Assembly (NCBI GenBank): GCA_025201375.1
Contig: JAIWZP010000002.1
Location: 620,001-684,000 of the forward strand
DNA length: 64,000 nucleotides
Direction: 5' to 3'
DNA from: Gongronella butleri
Lineage: Eukaryota > Mucoromycota > Mucoromycetes > Mucorales > Cunninghamellaceae
The translations under genes and the position numbers were made by a program. The notes under the pieces were generated by a model. It did not search any database and was not told where the DNA came from. It was given only the letters and a program-made list of their open reading frames with translations. Shown here piece after piece: positions 34,193 to 44,831 of this stretch (position 1 is its first letter; each line of letters starts with the position of its first letter).

Positions 34193-34716
34193 GGAAGGCT
34201 CATTTTCCTCCACTTTGCACCCCCTGATATCTCAAATAAAATAGGCTTTCCTTTGTTTGCATGAATTAAGCGCGACATGTGAGAAAGATTGGCAACGCTC
34301 GAGGGGTAAATATCGTGTCCAAGCAACCATGGGTTGAACTTGGCACTTGAGGGGAGCAGAGTCAGGGCGCGTTCGGCTTGTCGCGTGTGTGGGCGCGGAC
34401 TTTGGCCAGATTTTGTGTCACCACCATGCATGAATGGGGCGCAATGTTGTCATTGTCCAGCATGGACCAAATCCGACGCGCTTTGTTCGGGCCTTCCCCT
34501 CCCGTGGAATGACGGCTGATTGTTGTCAGCTCTTTCGTTCATGTTTTCTTGAATCATGTGTCGGATGGTGACATCGGGTTCCCACGAGTCTGTTTTAGCA
34601 ACTTCTTGAAATGGTTAAAAAGTGGGAGAGGGACCGGGGCCATTCTCTTTCTCGTCGCCTTTTTTCTCCCACTTTTTTCGCGTTTTTTGTTGTCTTTTGC
34701 GCTTTTTCTGCCTAAA

Positions 34717-35795
34717 ATGTCTACAAACGATTGTAAGTCCATGGCGATGCAGCAAAAAAAAAGAGAAGAAGAAGACTAGATGCTCATGTTTGGCATTTTT
34801 GTCTTTTAGAACGCTTGGAATCAATCGGTCAAGCCCTTCCTGGTCGCTCAACAAGAGATTAAGGTGTTTTTGTGGCCCAAGATGCGTCTTTGTTTCATTC
34901 TTGGGCGCGCCAAGCAGCCCGTGGCACTTGTGGTCACTTCAAGACAATGGTGGTGCTGGTGAAAATGCTCAGGAAGAGCAGGGGGTCCACGCGACGGCCA
35001 GCTAGTGCCATTGTGGCGGCCAAATGCGAAGAAGGGAAACAACATCAACAGCGACAGCTACAGGGTCCACAGCAGCCACGACAGAGCGTCTTCCCGGTGT
35101 TCCGTGACCCGGGGAGGGGTTCCAAGTCTTCGGCGACCCCTCACGCCCCCCCCACGTCAAACAGGGGGGCGCGCAGCCCGAGGCATGCTGGCATCGCAGG
35201 GCGATGGCGCGTAAGTCTCCACTCTTTCCACACCACGGATGATGCTCATGTTGTTCATTTTTTTTTTTTTGAAAAACAGGCCGGAATACCTCGTGCACCT
35301 TCACCCAATGGAGGTGCCGACATCTCCGGACGACATGCGTGCCACGCTGGTCGACTTGGGCTATCGCCAGCCCCTGACCATTAACCCAGACACCGCGTAC
35401 TTGTAGGTCATCCATCAATTTCATCTTGCTCTTTGTTGACTTTACCTTTTCTTTTTCTTTTTCTTTTTCTTTTTCTTTTTTTTTTCTAGCCCATACGCGG
35501 TGTCGCTTGACAACTCTGCTTGTGCCCATCGCCTCGCTGAAACGCTCGCCAACCAAGGAATTGCCGAGGTGTGACTTGGTCTCGGGCACCACGTTCTTGT
35601 AGGTCGTCCATCAAATCATCCAGCCCTGAGCTAATTTTACTTTTTTTTTTTTCCTTTTAGCATGGATGTGGTGTCCTTGGACCAATTTGCGGGCTCGGCC
35701 TTGTCTTCCCGGAATTTACAAAGGCAGCACGTGCGGGGAACTTTGAAAAAGCCTGCAATTATCTTGTCAATGTGCAGCAGAATCAGAACAAATGA
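34717..35795 (+). pseudogene. Family-A multi-exon gene, probably decayed (copy A)
   Basis: No known family recognised. A short first exon (MSTND) ends at a good donor (GTAAGTCC). The next exon holds VKPFLVAQQEIKVFLWPKMR, a frame whose changes against copy B fall partly at third positions. Further modules have good introns: a donor GTAAGTCTCC near 35212; an exon with EYLVHLHPMEVPTSPDDM and VDLGYRQPLTINPDTAY; a donor GTAGGTCATCC; an exon YAVSLDNSACAHRLAETLAN. A last exon reads VFPEFTKAARAGNFEKACNY to a TGA at 35795, and resembles the end of the copy-B gene. The frames do not join without breaks (a TAA arises at the first junction), so this copy is probably non-functional or mis-modelled. Expression data would decide. 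Confidence 0.45.
35455..35489 (+). repeat. CTTTTT short tandem repeat in an intron
   Basis: About five CTTTTT units precede a splice acceptor in copy A; a pyrimidine tract made by microsatellite expansion. Confidence 0.8.
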
Positions 35796-36271
35796 TATTA
35801 CTAAAAGCTGCTGGTCTCACATGACTCCCGCAGAGAAAGCAGAGCATACAGACTCTAAGAAAAATGAACCTTCAACCTCCAAAGGCAAGATGCGATATAC
35901 ATTTTTGTAGAATTTAGTGCTCGCAAAAATAAAAATAAAAATAAAAAAGTTCTTTGATCATTTTCCCGTGCAACATGACTCTCCATTATTTTCCAGCCGT
36001 CAAGTGCGTCTTGTTTCTTAGAGATCGTGCAAGACGCCCTTTTTTCACACAAATAAAAGTCATTTTTGGCCCTCGCCTTCTTTTTATGATATTCATTGTG
36101 GTGTCAAGAATCAAAGTATAATGGCTAAGAAAATGAAGAAAAAGAACTCGTGTTAGCCGTGCTGCGCTTGTGGTGTGTGGCCAATGACGTGTTGCGGATA
36201 GCTGTAGCTCGCCAAAAAAAAAAGGACATGGAATGGGTCAAGACGCGCTTTTTAATTTTTTTTTTTTTGCG

Positions 36272-36430
36272 ATGCATTGCGTGTTTGCTGCTTACATCGC
36301 CATTTTGGAACAATTTGAAGCTTGCGACAGGGACAGGGTGGCTGCTATGGCGCTGCCGCATGGTCATGCTGCGGAAATCGCTGGCCGACGAGATATTTTC
36401 GTTGTTTTTTACGCGCTTTTGACGGCATGA
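36272..36430 (+). CDS. Conserved 52-residue ORF in duplicated module, copy A
   Basis: The frame runs from MHCVFAAYIAILEQFEACDR to IFVVFYALLTA. It recurs at 51842-52000 with the same length, start and stop, and about 70% identical residues by eye, against weaker similarity in the DNA just upstream. The centre reads AAMALPHGHAAEIAGRRDIF. It may be one exon of a larger protein or a small protein of its own. No family is recognised. A T-rich stretch precedes the ATG, but no AG acceptor lies directly before it. Confidence 0.45.
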   Translation: MHCVFAAYIAILEQFEACDRDRVAAMALPHGHAAEIAGRRDIFVVFYALLTA

Positions 36431-36984
36431 CGCGCGCGCTCGATTTGCGCGGCTTAATCCCCTCGTACGCCTGGCGCGGCACTGCATATTCTTCATTGTC
36501 AACGTTCCACCTCGAAAAAAGTCGATTCTTCCTTGCCGACAAACACCTGAAACGAGGTAAAAGTGGTTTGTTTCCGCGAGGGGCTCATGGAGGACGAGGA
36601 TAGTTGCGATGATGTTGATGACGCGAGCGAGGACGAGAATGGGAGCCCCAGTGCGCTGCCTATGGTAAAATTGATTTTGTGTCACTATCATGCATGAATT
36701 GGGTGGCGCAATGCTTTAATGCCGTCGTCGGCAGCGTGAGGCAAGTCCGACGCGTTTTAAAAATAGGCCCTCTTCCTCGGGAAATATGAATGCTGATTGT
36801 TGTCGATGTGTGTGTTTTTTTTTTAAAAATGCGTTCGGGATGGCGGTGGCTCTCACGGTCGGCTGCTTCAGTGTGTGTGTCTGTGTGTGAGTTGTTGCAA
36901 GTGATGAAAAAAAAAAGGGCGGCGAGGTCGGCATCATCCTTTTTTTATTTCTTTTCCGTGTTTCTTTTTTTCATCCTCGCCCTT

Positions 36985-37024
<40 letters not shown>
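36985..37024 (+). repeat. Compound (CT)n(CA)n microsatellite
   Basis: About ten CT dinucleotides run directly into about nine CA dinucleotides, upstream of the acidic family gene. Confidence 0.9.
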
Positions 37025-37027
<3 letters not shown>

Positions 37028-37110
37028 CCGTGCTTTTTTTTTTCTATCCCTCTCACTCGATCCTTATGTTTTCTTCCGCTGTAAAGTTCGTGGATATATA
37101 GACGGGAAGA

Positions 37111-37968
37111 ATGGACGCTCTTGTTTGGCACTTTGATCTTTTAGACTCGCTTGTGCCCAGCAAACGTGGCGCCGAGAAGGCCAGCGAATCCGCGGCCAAG
37201 CGGGTGGCCAAGGAAAACGACGATGGCCACGACGACCACAAGCACGATGACGATGAAGATGACGATTACGAGGACGATGGCGATGAGGACGGCGACGACA
37301 ACGATGAAAACGATGACGACGAGGACGAGGACGAGGAAGAAGAAGATGAAGAAGAAGATGAAGAAGAAGAAGGCGATCACTCAGCTGTGGCCGAGGCGCC
37401 CCAAGAACAGCAACAGCAATTGTGCACGATGCCATGGGACACGTCCACACCCAGAGAGTCATACGCGTTCGAGGAATTCCGTGACCCTCCCTCGCTGCCA
37501 CAACCCCGCAGCGCAGCCCTAAGCATGCTGGGTTCGCAGGGCGACGTCGCGTAAGTTTCCATTCTTTCCACGCCACGGATGATGCTCGCTGTACTCATTT
37601 TTTTTTTAAAAAAAAAAGACAGGCTGGATTACATCCTTTTCCAGCACCCAGGCCCTGATTGAGGTCCTGGGCTACCGCCGGGAGCTCACCACGATTGCGG
37701 GCACCGCGTACATGTAGGACATCCATAAAAAAACGTCAGGGTCTGCGCTAATCTTTACTTTTATTTTTATTTTGCAGTCTATACGTGGTGTCCTACACCA
37801 ATTCCGGCCATGCCATGCGCATGGCATACCTTCCTTACCCGCGAGCGACTCGCGGCGGTGCGCTATGGCGGCGCGTTCCGGCATGTAAAATCAACAAAAT
37901 ACGCGTCATGCTCGTGTCATTCTTCCTTTCTTACCTTTTATTTTTTTTATCAGCGCATGAACGTTGAC
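37111..37968 (+). CDS. Acidic hypothetical protein of the duplicated family (unit C1)
   Basis: No known family recognised. The start at 37111 (MDALVWHFDLLDSLVPSK) opens a long exon. A basic patch (KRVAKENDD) leads into about 55 residues that are nearly all Asp and Glu, then a Gln run and TPRESYAFEEFRDPPSLPQP. The exon ends at a donor GTAAGTTTCC near 37552. If the acceptor TTTTCCAG near 37643 is used, the frame continues TQALIEVLGYRRELTTIAGT, then over another intron (donor GTAGGACATCC) into YVVSYTNSGHAMRMAYLP, and ends at 37968. With the acceptor matching that of copy A, the frame stops early. The first exon start may be a shifted splice site, since other copies show an intron end (TTTTAG) at this point. 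Real but unconfirmed. Confidence 0.45.
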
Positions 37969-38014
37969 CGAGACGCCCTTAGATCACGTTTGCCGGGGTT
38001 TCTATGATGCGCCC

Positions 38015-38610
38015 TCGCGCCTAATCGTAAGTTCATGCTGATGCAACATTGGGAAGAATAAAAGCTCATGACTTGGCATTTTGCCCTTTTAGAATCTCTT
38101 GTGCCTGCAAGCGCTCCGCCGAGGAGGCCGTTAAGTCCTTGGCCAAGCGGGTGGCCAGGGACGACGACGGCCACAACGACGGCCAAAAAAATCGTGAGCG
38201 CAACCACGATGATGATGATGAGGACGACCACTACGATGGAAATGTCGATGACGATCGTCAGCTGTGGCCGAAGCGCCCCAAGAACAGCAACGGCAATGGT
38301 GCATGCCCTCGACCAGGTCCACGTCTAGCGATCCTGGCGCATTTGAGGTGTGCCGCATTCCGTTGCCATCCACACCTCCACCTCAGTGACTAGCGGCGCG
38401 CGCGGCCCGAGGCATGATGGCCTCCCCGCAGTGCGCGTAAGTCTCCATTCTTTCCACGCCACGGATGATGCTCAATTTATTCATTTTTTTTTTAAAAAAA
38501 AAAAAAAACAGGCCGGAGTACGTCCTCTTCCAGCATCCAAGCCCTGATGGAGGCCTTGGGCTACCGCCGGGAGCTCACGGCCATCCCAAGCACCGCGTAA
38601 TTGTAGGACA
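38015..38610 (+). pseudogene. Decayed unit C2 of the duplicated family
   Basis: It follows unit C1 and shares its intron and exon landmarks: GTAAGTTCATG near 38030, CTTTTAG, AKRVARDDDGHNDG with a short acidic stretch, GTAAGTCTCC near 38438, then QALMEALGYRRELTAIPSTA. The acidic part is in another frame from the start, and the last exon ends at TAA directly after the conserved ACCGCG. It appears to be a broken copy. Confidence 0.5.
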
Positions 38611-39136
38611 TCTATTGAAAAAAACGACAGATCCTGTACTTATTTTACTTTTTTTTTTTTTTGTAGTCTATATTTTTTTTACTGTTGCGCCGTCGGCAAT
38701 TATCGAGTGATGACGACCGTCACACTTTGATCTCTTCCACCTTCCACTGCTTCTCGTTTTTGTCCCATAAACAATCGCATGTGCTTGCCAATTGAATATC
38801 ATCAGTCTTTGGATGGGAAGGCGCTAAACAATAAACGGATTGCCGTTTCTTTTATGTGCATTGTTGAGAAATAACGCAAAAAAAGGGGATTAGGTAGATC
38901 CGAGTGGTGAATGCGTCAAAGTGGACGGAGACGCGCATGACGCGCCGAATTTTTTTTCTTTTCGCTCGTTCTACATTTTGCGCATGATACGTGAAGGAGC
39001 CAAGATGCAGATTTATTGCTTGAAGGGGTAAATGAACAGCCAACAAAAGGTTTCAAGCAAAAAATAAAAAAAAAAAAATAAAAAAAATAAAAAAAACAAA
39101 AATAAAAATAAAAAATTGGAGGAAGGGAATGGGGAA

Positions 39137-41194
39137 TCATTGGAACCAGTCAAGCTGTTCAATTTGGTCAAGACGTATCCTTAGTTCTGGCTGTCTGACG
39201 AGGATTTTCTCGACGACGAGGCGAGCGCTGGCGAGATGAGTGGGGTCCCATTGCTTTGGCCACTTGACCTGAGCACGGACGATGCGATAAAAGAGCTGTG
39301 TGACACGCTCGCCGCGCGACGCGTCAAAGCTAAAGGGCAAATGACCCACGAGCATGGCGTACAAGACGATGCCAAGGGCCCATGTGTCGGTCAGGCGACC
39401 GTCGTACCCTTTGCTTTGCACAATTTCCGGCGCCGCGTATTCCTCGCTGCCGCATCGCGTCTGTAAAAGTGGCGATGCAGGGTCAATCACGCGTGCAAGC
39501 CCAAAATCCGTCAACTTGAGCTGCGGCGCGCCCTGGGCATCAAAATCGATCAAAATGTCTAAAAAAAAAAATGAGTCGGCATTTTTTTTTTTTTGTGAAT
39601 TGGCGCCTTCCCTTTACCCCTTTTTTTCTTTTTTCTTTTTCCTTTTTTTATTGTTGATCTGGCCCGCCCCTCCCCTCTCGGATCGCCTTGGGCCAGTCCC
39701 CGGGCCAGTCCCAATCTCCATTTTCCCCTGGAAAAGGCTCCTTACTTTCTAATTTGATATCACGGTGCACAATGTTGTGTTGGTGCAGCCATTGGACAAC
39801 ATGGATCAGCTGGCAGAAGATGGACCTGATCAATTGCTCATTGACGGGCTCAGCGGATGCATGGATTTGTTGCACAAAGTCGAACAATTCGATACCACGC
39901 GCATACTCTAAGATGATGCACAGGCTGTGCTCGGTCTCCATGGTGGCCTCGATGTGAATGATGTTGGGATGATCGATGAACTAGTCATAAAGAGAATGAG
40001 CATCAATGGCGCGTCTGGCTCGCTTTTTTTTTTTTTTTCTCGCTTTTTCTAGCTTTTTCTCTTCTTTTTTTTCCTTTTTTTACCTTTAAGACGCCGACCT
40101 CGCGTTCAATGGAGGAGACGATGCGTGGATCCTTGAGCATGCCGTTCTTGCTGATGGTCTTGATAGCAAAGAGGTGTGGCCTGTCTGTGTTGTCGTTGCT
40201 GTGTCGCTCAGCCAAAAAGACTCTAGAGAAGGCGCCGACGCCAAGGAGGCGTTTGACGTGGAAATCGCCCAATTGCTTGCCAATGAGGTCCTCGTCGTGA
40301 TGGCCGTGCAGAGGCTGAGTTGTGCCTGGGCGTGATGGTTCACGCACCATGCCGGCGACGGCCTTGTATGGCTCGGGATCGATGGCATGGGATGGCGAGT
40401 TATGTGACGCGTCGAAATGCAAGGAAGAAGAGGAGGATGAGGCAGAAATGGGCGATGGCTGATGATTTAATTGGCGTGTAGACGATGGCGGTGTTGGATG
40501 GTGGTGGAACGGATCATCCATGTCGCCGAGCATGGGATGGTCAGCCAATTGAGGTATAACGTTGGAGTGATGGGCCATTGAGGGCGAAATGGCAATGATG
40601 GGGATGCTTGTAGATGAGGAAACCATCGCTGGTGGGGTCACCGGTTCTGGTGTCTCGATTGGAGCGGCAGATGTGGCAGATGGATCGACAGAAGGCATCA
40701 ATTCGTGCCGGATAAGGGGTGACGGCCTCAATTGCGACGTGGAAATGCTGGTTGTTGAGTCGTGGGGAGGCAATGGGCTGGGCAATGCGCTGATTTGATC
40801 GTCATCGTCATCGTCACTCGAAGCTGGCGTGCGATACGACCGAGCGCGACGTAGCAAAGCCGCCGCAATGCGAGGGTGTTGCATTTTTGACTCGTCTTTT
40901 GGCTGAAGCTGCGCCTTTAACGGAAGAAGCAAAGGCGGCGGGGAAGGTGTCGCCACATCACCGCTATCAAAAAAGAGCGCATTCTTGGTCGTCTTTGTCG
41001 AGGCCTCGTCTAGGTTGTTGGTAATAATCCCAAGGCCAACAGACGCCTGTCGCCGGTGTCCAAGGTTCGTTTTGTTACTCTCAGTGCTCTGATCGCGCAG
41101 GGCAGAGACAAAAAAAAAAAAAGTGGGAAACGTGTCAGGAGCAAGCACAAATTTACGCGCAATTTGTAATTTGAATTTTTTTTGGCTTTACCAT
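39137..41194 (-). CDS. Ser/Thr protein kinase with long disordered N-terminus (CAMK-like)
   Basis: Minus-strand gene of about four exons. A long Ser/Pro/His-rich region (about 240 residues) precedes a complete kinase domain: GDFHVKRLLGVGAFSRVFLA (Gly loop), AIKTISKNG (catalytic Lys), a Glu in SIEREVGVLK, LEYARGIELFDFVQQ, HRDIKLEN, LTDFGLAR, CGSEEYAAPEIV and DTWALGIVLYAMLVGHLPF. The end at 39137 (QLDWFQ) follows just after the domain, so no C-terminal regulatory domain exists. The activation segment and APE region suggest the CAMK/Snf1-like side of the kinome; the exact family was not placed. The start may be an exon of only ATG at 41194-41192, followed at once by a GTAAAG donor; after the intron 41191-41089 the frame reads STESNKTNLGHRRQ. 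An in-frame ATG at 41148 is the alternative. Confidence 0.85.
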
Positions 41195-42094
41195 AAGATA
41201 ACAATAGGCTTGTCGACGTGTGTATATGGAGAACTAGGTGGAAACGTGGTGACAAGTAAAAAATAAAAATAAAAAGAGAGAGAGAGAAAGAGAAAAATAA
41301 AAAAAGAGAGACCAAGAAAAGGAAAAAGGGCCTTAAAACCCTCCCCTCCCTTGAAAGGGCTCGCTCGGAGCACCAATCATCGCCGCAGGCGCATCCATGC
41401 CAAAAAGGCAAAGCCGTGAAATCATATTTTGGGCTAAAAAGCCTATCACGGGCATTCTGCTTCTTTTTTTCGCCGTAGTCGCCTCCCAATGCCTTGTTCC
41501 ATGCAATTGAAAAATGAAAAAAGCACAATGTGTCACGGATTGCCGCGCCTCGCTTCATCCCCCGGCCGCTCCCTTTTGTCCGTCCACTTCCCTCACCCAC
41601 CCATCCCCCACATCTAGGTTACGTAAGGAATGGGATTCAAGCACCGCCCCGTTCCACGGCAAACAATGAGTCAGTGGGCGCAACGTGGCTCCAAGGGCCA
41701 TTTCGGACGCAATGCACTGAGCGGCATCACACCAATATTGAAATGGGGACGTTTCCATGCTATCTGATTTCTTTTGTCTCGGATGACGTTTCGGCATCCC
41801 GATCTCCATGCAAATGCAAGGAGTCAAAAAAGACGCGGGTTGGCAGCAGGAAAAGACATGATTGGCCCGCATGGTTGAATACCAGGCCGTGGTGCACCGC
41901 TAAGTTTTTTTTTTTATGCAGCCCTTTTTTTTTGGTTTCTATGGCGGTGTGTGAGTTTCCGACGCCTCCAGTGTCAACTGATACATTTGTTTAGAGCAAA
42001 AGACATGTTTTCTTCATTTTTTTTCTTTCTCTTTTTGCCTTTTTTTCTTTCTTTTTCTTATCTTGCGGGTCCGTTTTTGTATTGACGACAAATT
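41195..42094. other. Intergenic region between divergent genes (kinase and RING protein)
   Basis: Holds a purine-rich GAGA/AAAT stretch (about 41260-41330; pyrimidine-rich on the kinase strand, so probably its 5' leader) and a T-rich stretch directly before the RING-protein ATG. No gene is supported in between. Confidence 0.5.
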
Positions 42095-43865
42095 ATGGAC
42101 GTTCAACAAATACCAGTCAGCGACACCCCGCCCCCGGCAACGGCCGTCGACGTGCCTGAAACACCGGCAGCGGCGGTATCGCCCGGTTTTCCTTCACCTT
42201 CTCACACCGTGCGTTCCAATTGGCTGCACTATCTTCGCCAAGCGTGGCGACGCATCTCACGAACAAGCCGCGTCGTCATCAGCTCGGCGTTCATCATCGG
42301 ATTGCTGCAGGTAAACAAAAAAAAAAAAAAAAAAAAAGGTGCGAAAATCGCTTCTTTTGATGAAATTACGGCATTAAAAAAAGGGGGGACGGCAGGGGAA
42401 AAGATGGCTCATTTTGAGAGCAATTCACGTTCTTTTAGATCATTGTGACCGTGGCCATCCTGATCATTGGCCGGTACGAAGTGTGCGACAAGCCATTGGA
42501 CGTGTATTTGATGGTTTTTGTCGCGCGTCTTGGTCTGTCGCTGCCGATCATGGTATACCAGCACCTGCGCCCCGGTGGCAATGGTGCACACCGCCGCCGC
42601 GCGCATCAAATGTATCGACAGCAACAACAGGAGGAGGCCAATGGCAACACAAGCGATTATGCTGCACCAAATAGCGCTACGCACAGTGAAACACCGCCCA
42701 TCGACGCCCCCACACCCTCTGCAATGGGATCATCCACGTCGCCATCCCGATTGTCAGAAACTTTGAACCAATGGATCGACAGGTACACGTAATGAAACGC
42801 GAGAAAAAAAAAAGCAAAAAGAAACTTGGACCCCGTTGCGGCTGACACTTTGCTTGTTTCCCGTGCTAAATGCAATCGTCCAAAAGGGTGAAATCAATGC
42901 TGGATCTCATTGCGATCCTCTGGTTTGTTGTGGGCAACTACTTTTTGTTCACGGCCTCGGATCAATGCCACGCGAATGCAAGTCACTTGTTTTACACCAC
43001 AATGACATGGATCCTTCTTGGCTATTTCCTCGTCTTGATCCCTCTTTTGCTGTGCACCGCTGTCATCTTTTGCTTGCCATGTTTGCTCGGTAACAAAAAG
43101 AAAAAAGAAAAAGAAAAAGAAAAAGAAAACATGCCTAACTTTTTTTTTCAGTGTTTTTGCGCGTTGTCAATGTGGATTGTTCGACGGGGATGGTGGGAGC
43201 GACACAAAATGACATCAACCAGGTCCCCGTGTTTCGTTTTGTGCCATTGGACGTCGCGGAAAGAAGCGAAGGTGCGCAAGACGCGTCGTCGGCGACAATG
43301 GCAGGTGGTGCCACGCCTTCCACAGGCTCTAGCTTGCCGACGAATGACAATGCCAGCTTCAAGCACGCGACATCGCCTGCGCGGCGCGACTGGCTCTCTC
43401 GGTACGCTTTCAAATGGACATTGGGCAGAAGCAAACACAAAAAGACACCAGAGACGGACATGGAGGATGACAATAGCCATTTGGGCTCCATCTCATACAG
43501 CCCGGCCGACGCCATGTGCACGATCTGTCTCAGCGATTATGAAACCAATGACCTCATCTGCAAGCTCAGGTAAGGATTGGGCCTTTTTTTTTTTTGACGG
43601 TGGACTCCGAAACAATGAAATGACAACATCCCTCACCTCCCTTTTTTCCCTCCACTTTTTTTTTTTAATTTTTTTTATTTTTAGATGTGATCACCATTTC
43701 CATCGTGATTGTGTGCGCGAATGGCTAGGCCTCAATTACAAATGTAAGCAATTAAAAGAAGAAAAAGAAAAAGACTAAAAAAACAAGAAAATGGGGCAAT
43801 GGCTCACGCGTTTTGCGGCAGGTCCACTTTGTCAACGCGACTTTCGGAAGCATGAGGACCAATGA
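42095..43865 (+). CDS. Multipass RING-H2 finger protein, probable membrane E3 ubiquitin ligase
   Basis: Start MDVQQIPVSDTPPPATA at 42095; about six exons. Membrane segments are VVISSAFIIGLLQ with IIVTVAILIIGRY (a helix split by an intron), LMVFVARLGLSLPIMVY, LIAILWFVVGNYFLF and WILLGYFLVLIPLLLCTAVI. A Gln/Ser-rich loop lies between the second and third. After a cytosolic Ser/Thr-rich stretch the RING-H2 is built from three exons: CTICLSDYETNDLICKLR, CDHHFHRDCVREWLGLNYK and CPLCQRDF, giving C-x2-C...C-x-H-x2-H-x2-C...C-x2-C with all ligands present. The stop at 43865 leaves only KHEDQ after it. It likely ubiquitinates membrane or secretory-pathway substrates; no specific ortholog was identified. 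Confidence 0.88.
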
Positions 43866-44831
43866 ATCAATGGATGGCCAATTCCACCATGCCCGAGGTC
43901 TCAAGGCCTAGGCAAACTGATCCACATGTTTCTGCATCCAATCCACTTTTTTTTCACATTGTACATAGCCTCTCCTTGCACACTCCTTGTCCTTGTGCAC
44001 CCTCATTGCCTCCCTGTCTTTGCCCCTTCGCTCCCCTTCACACTGTAAGATTCTCTTCGTTCATTGCGAAATAAAAATCGGCAAACAACACGCGTTTTGG
44101 CAAAAGTTGACGTGAACTTGACGTTGGGTCGCGCGTCGTTTCTTGCGTCGCCGATGGCACTCCGCTCAAAATACCCCCGCCGTCAACATCGGGCGGAGAA
44201 GCACCCATTTCACTGGCCATTGGATGCGCCGTTGCCCGCTGATGCAAGGAGAGCGCAAAAAGTAACGAGACCATGCATGTCTCCCCCATGATCTTTCAAA
44301 AGCAACTGTTCCAGGTGCGACAGAAAGACCTTTTTTTTCCAACCCACGCCATGTGCTTCTGTGAGATGCATGCCAAAAAAAAAAAGGCGCAGATGCGCGC
44401 TTGTGCTTCAAAAAAAAAAAAAAAAAACCAGAGCAAGACGCGCTTTTTGCCATCATTTCATCCCATTCTATTGTCATGAAAAGCGTGAATTTGTGTTGAA
44501 GTGATATCTCTTTGTTTCCCCAGTCCCAGAATCTCGCTCTCTCTCTCTGCGCGCACGAACTTTAATTGCACATCATTGCAACCTTCTGTTTGTGGAAAAG
44601 TGTTTTTCTTCTCAATGTTGTGATTTACTATAAAAGGGAACCGATGCCAGGCAAGCAATTGCCCTGGCAGCCTGCAACTTTTTTTTTTCTGGCATTGCCC
44701 CTCTTTTTTTTTTTTTTTGCACCTTTTCTTTCGCTTTCTTTCTTTTTATTCTTTTTCCCCTACTTCTTTGCCCGTCTTCCTTGTCCCCTTTTCTCTCTTT
44801 TTCTCTCTTACGCCCTCCCTCTTAATTATCA
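43866..44831. other. Intergenic region upstream of the F-box/WD40 gene
   Basis: No gene is supported. The last 140 bp are strongly T/C-rich, as before most genes here. Short open frames in the region have no protein-like features. Confidence 0.5.
44629..44636 (+). promoter_or_regulatory. Candidate TATA box for the F-box/WD40 gene
   Basis: TATAAAAG, 196 bp before the ATG at 44832, followed by the T-rich leader. Confidence 0.45.

Larger units (their letters stand above)
34340..36640 (+). repeat. Lineage-specific duplicated module, copy A
   Basis: About 2.3 kb that recurs, diverged, at 49700-52330 (copy B) and in part at 36660-39090 (copy C). Landmarks in order: TTTTGTGTCACC then CATGCATGAAT; TTGTTGTCAGCTCTTTCG and CATGTTTTCTTGAA; a T-rich stretch with TTTTGCGCTTTTTCTGCCTAAA; a donor-like GTAAGTCCATGGCGATGCA; GGTCAAGCCCTTCCTGGTCG; a variable middle; ATCATTTTCCCGTGCA; the 52-codon frame at 36272; and CCACCTCGAAAAAA. 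The outer parts are conserved and the middle differs between copies. It is either a family of duplicated genes or an undescribed non-autonomous mobile unit. Confidence 0.75.
36660..39090 (+). repeat. Duplicated module, copy C (tandem, rearranged)
   Basis: Begins where copy A ends. It repeats TTTTGTGTCACTATCATGCA and the following upstream landmarks, then carries two gene-like units (37111-37968 and about 38015-38610) instead of one. The right end at about 38985-39080 (GTGAAGGAGCCAAGATGCAG ... CAACAAAAGG) matches copy B at about 52220-52310. Confidence 0.6.

Noticed and set aside
36985..37024. CT/CA array considered as a CRISPR-like or satellite array
   Set aside because: It is a simple dinucleotide microsatellite with no spacers.
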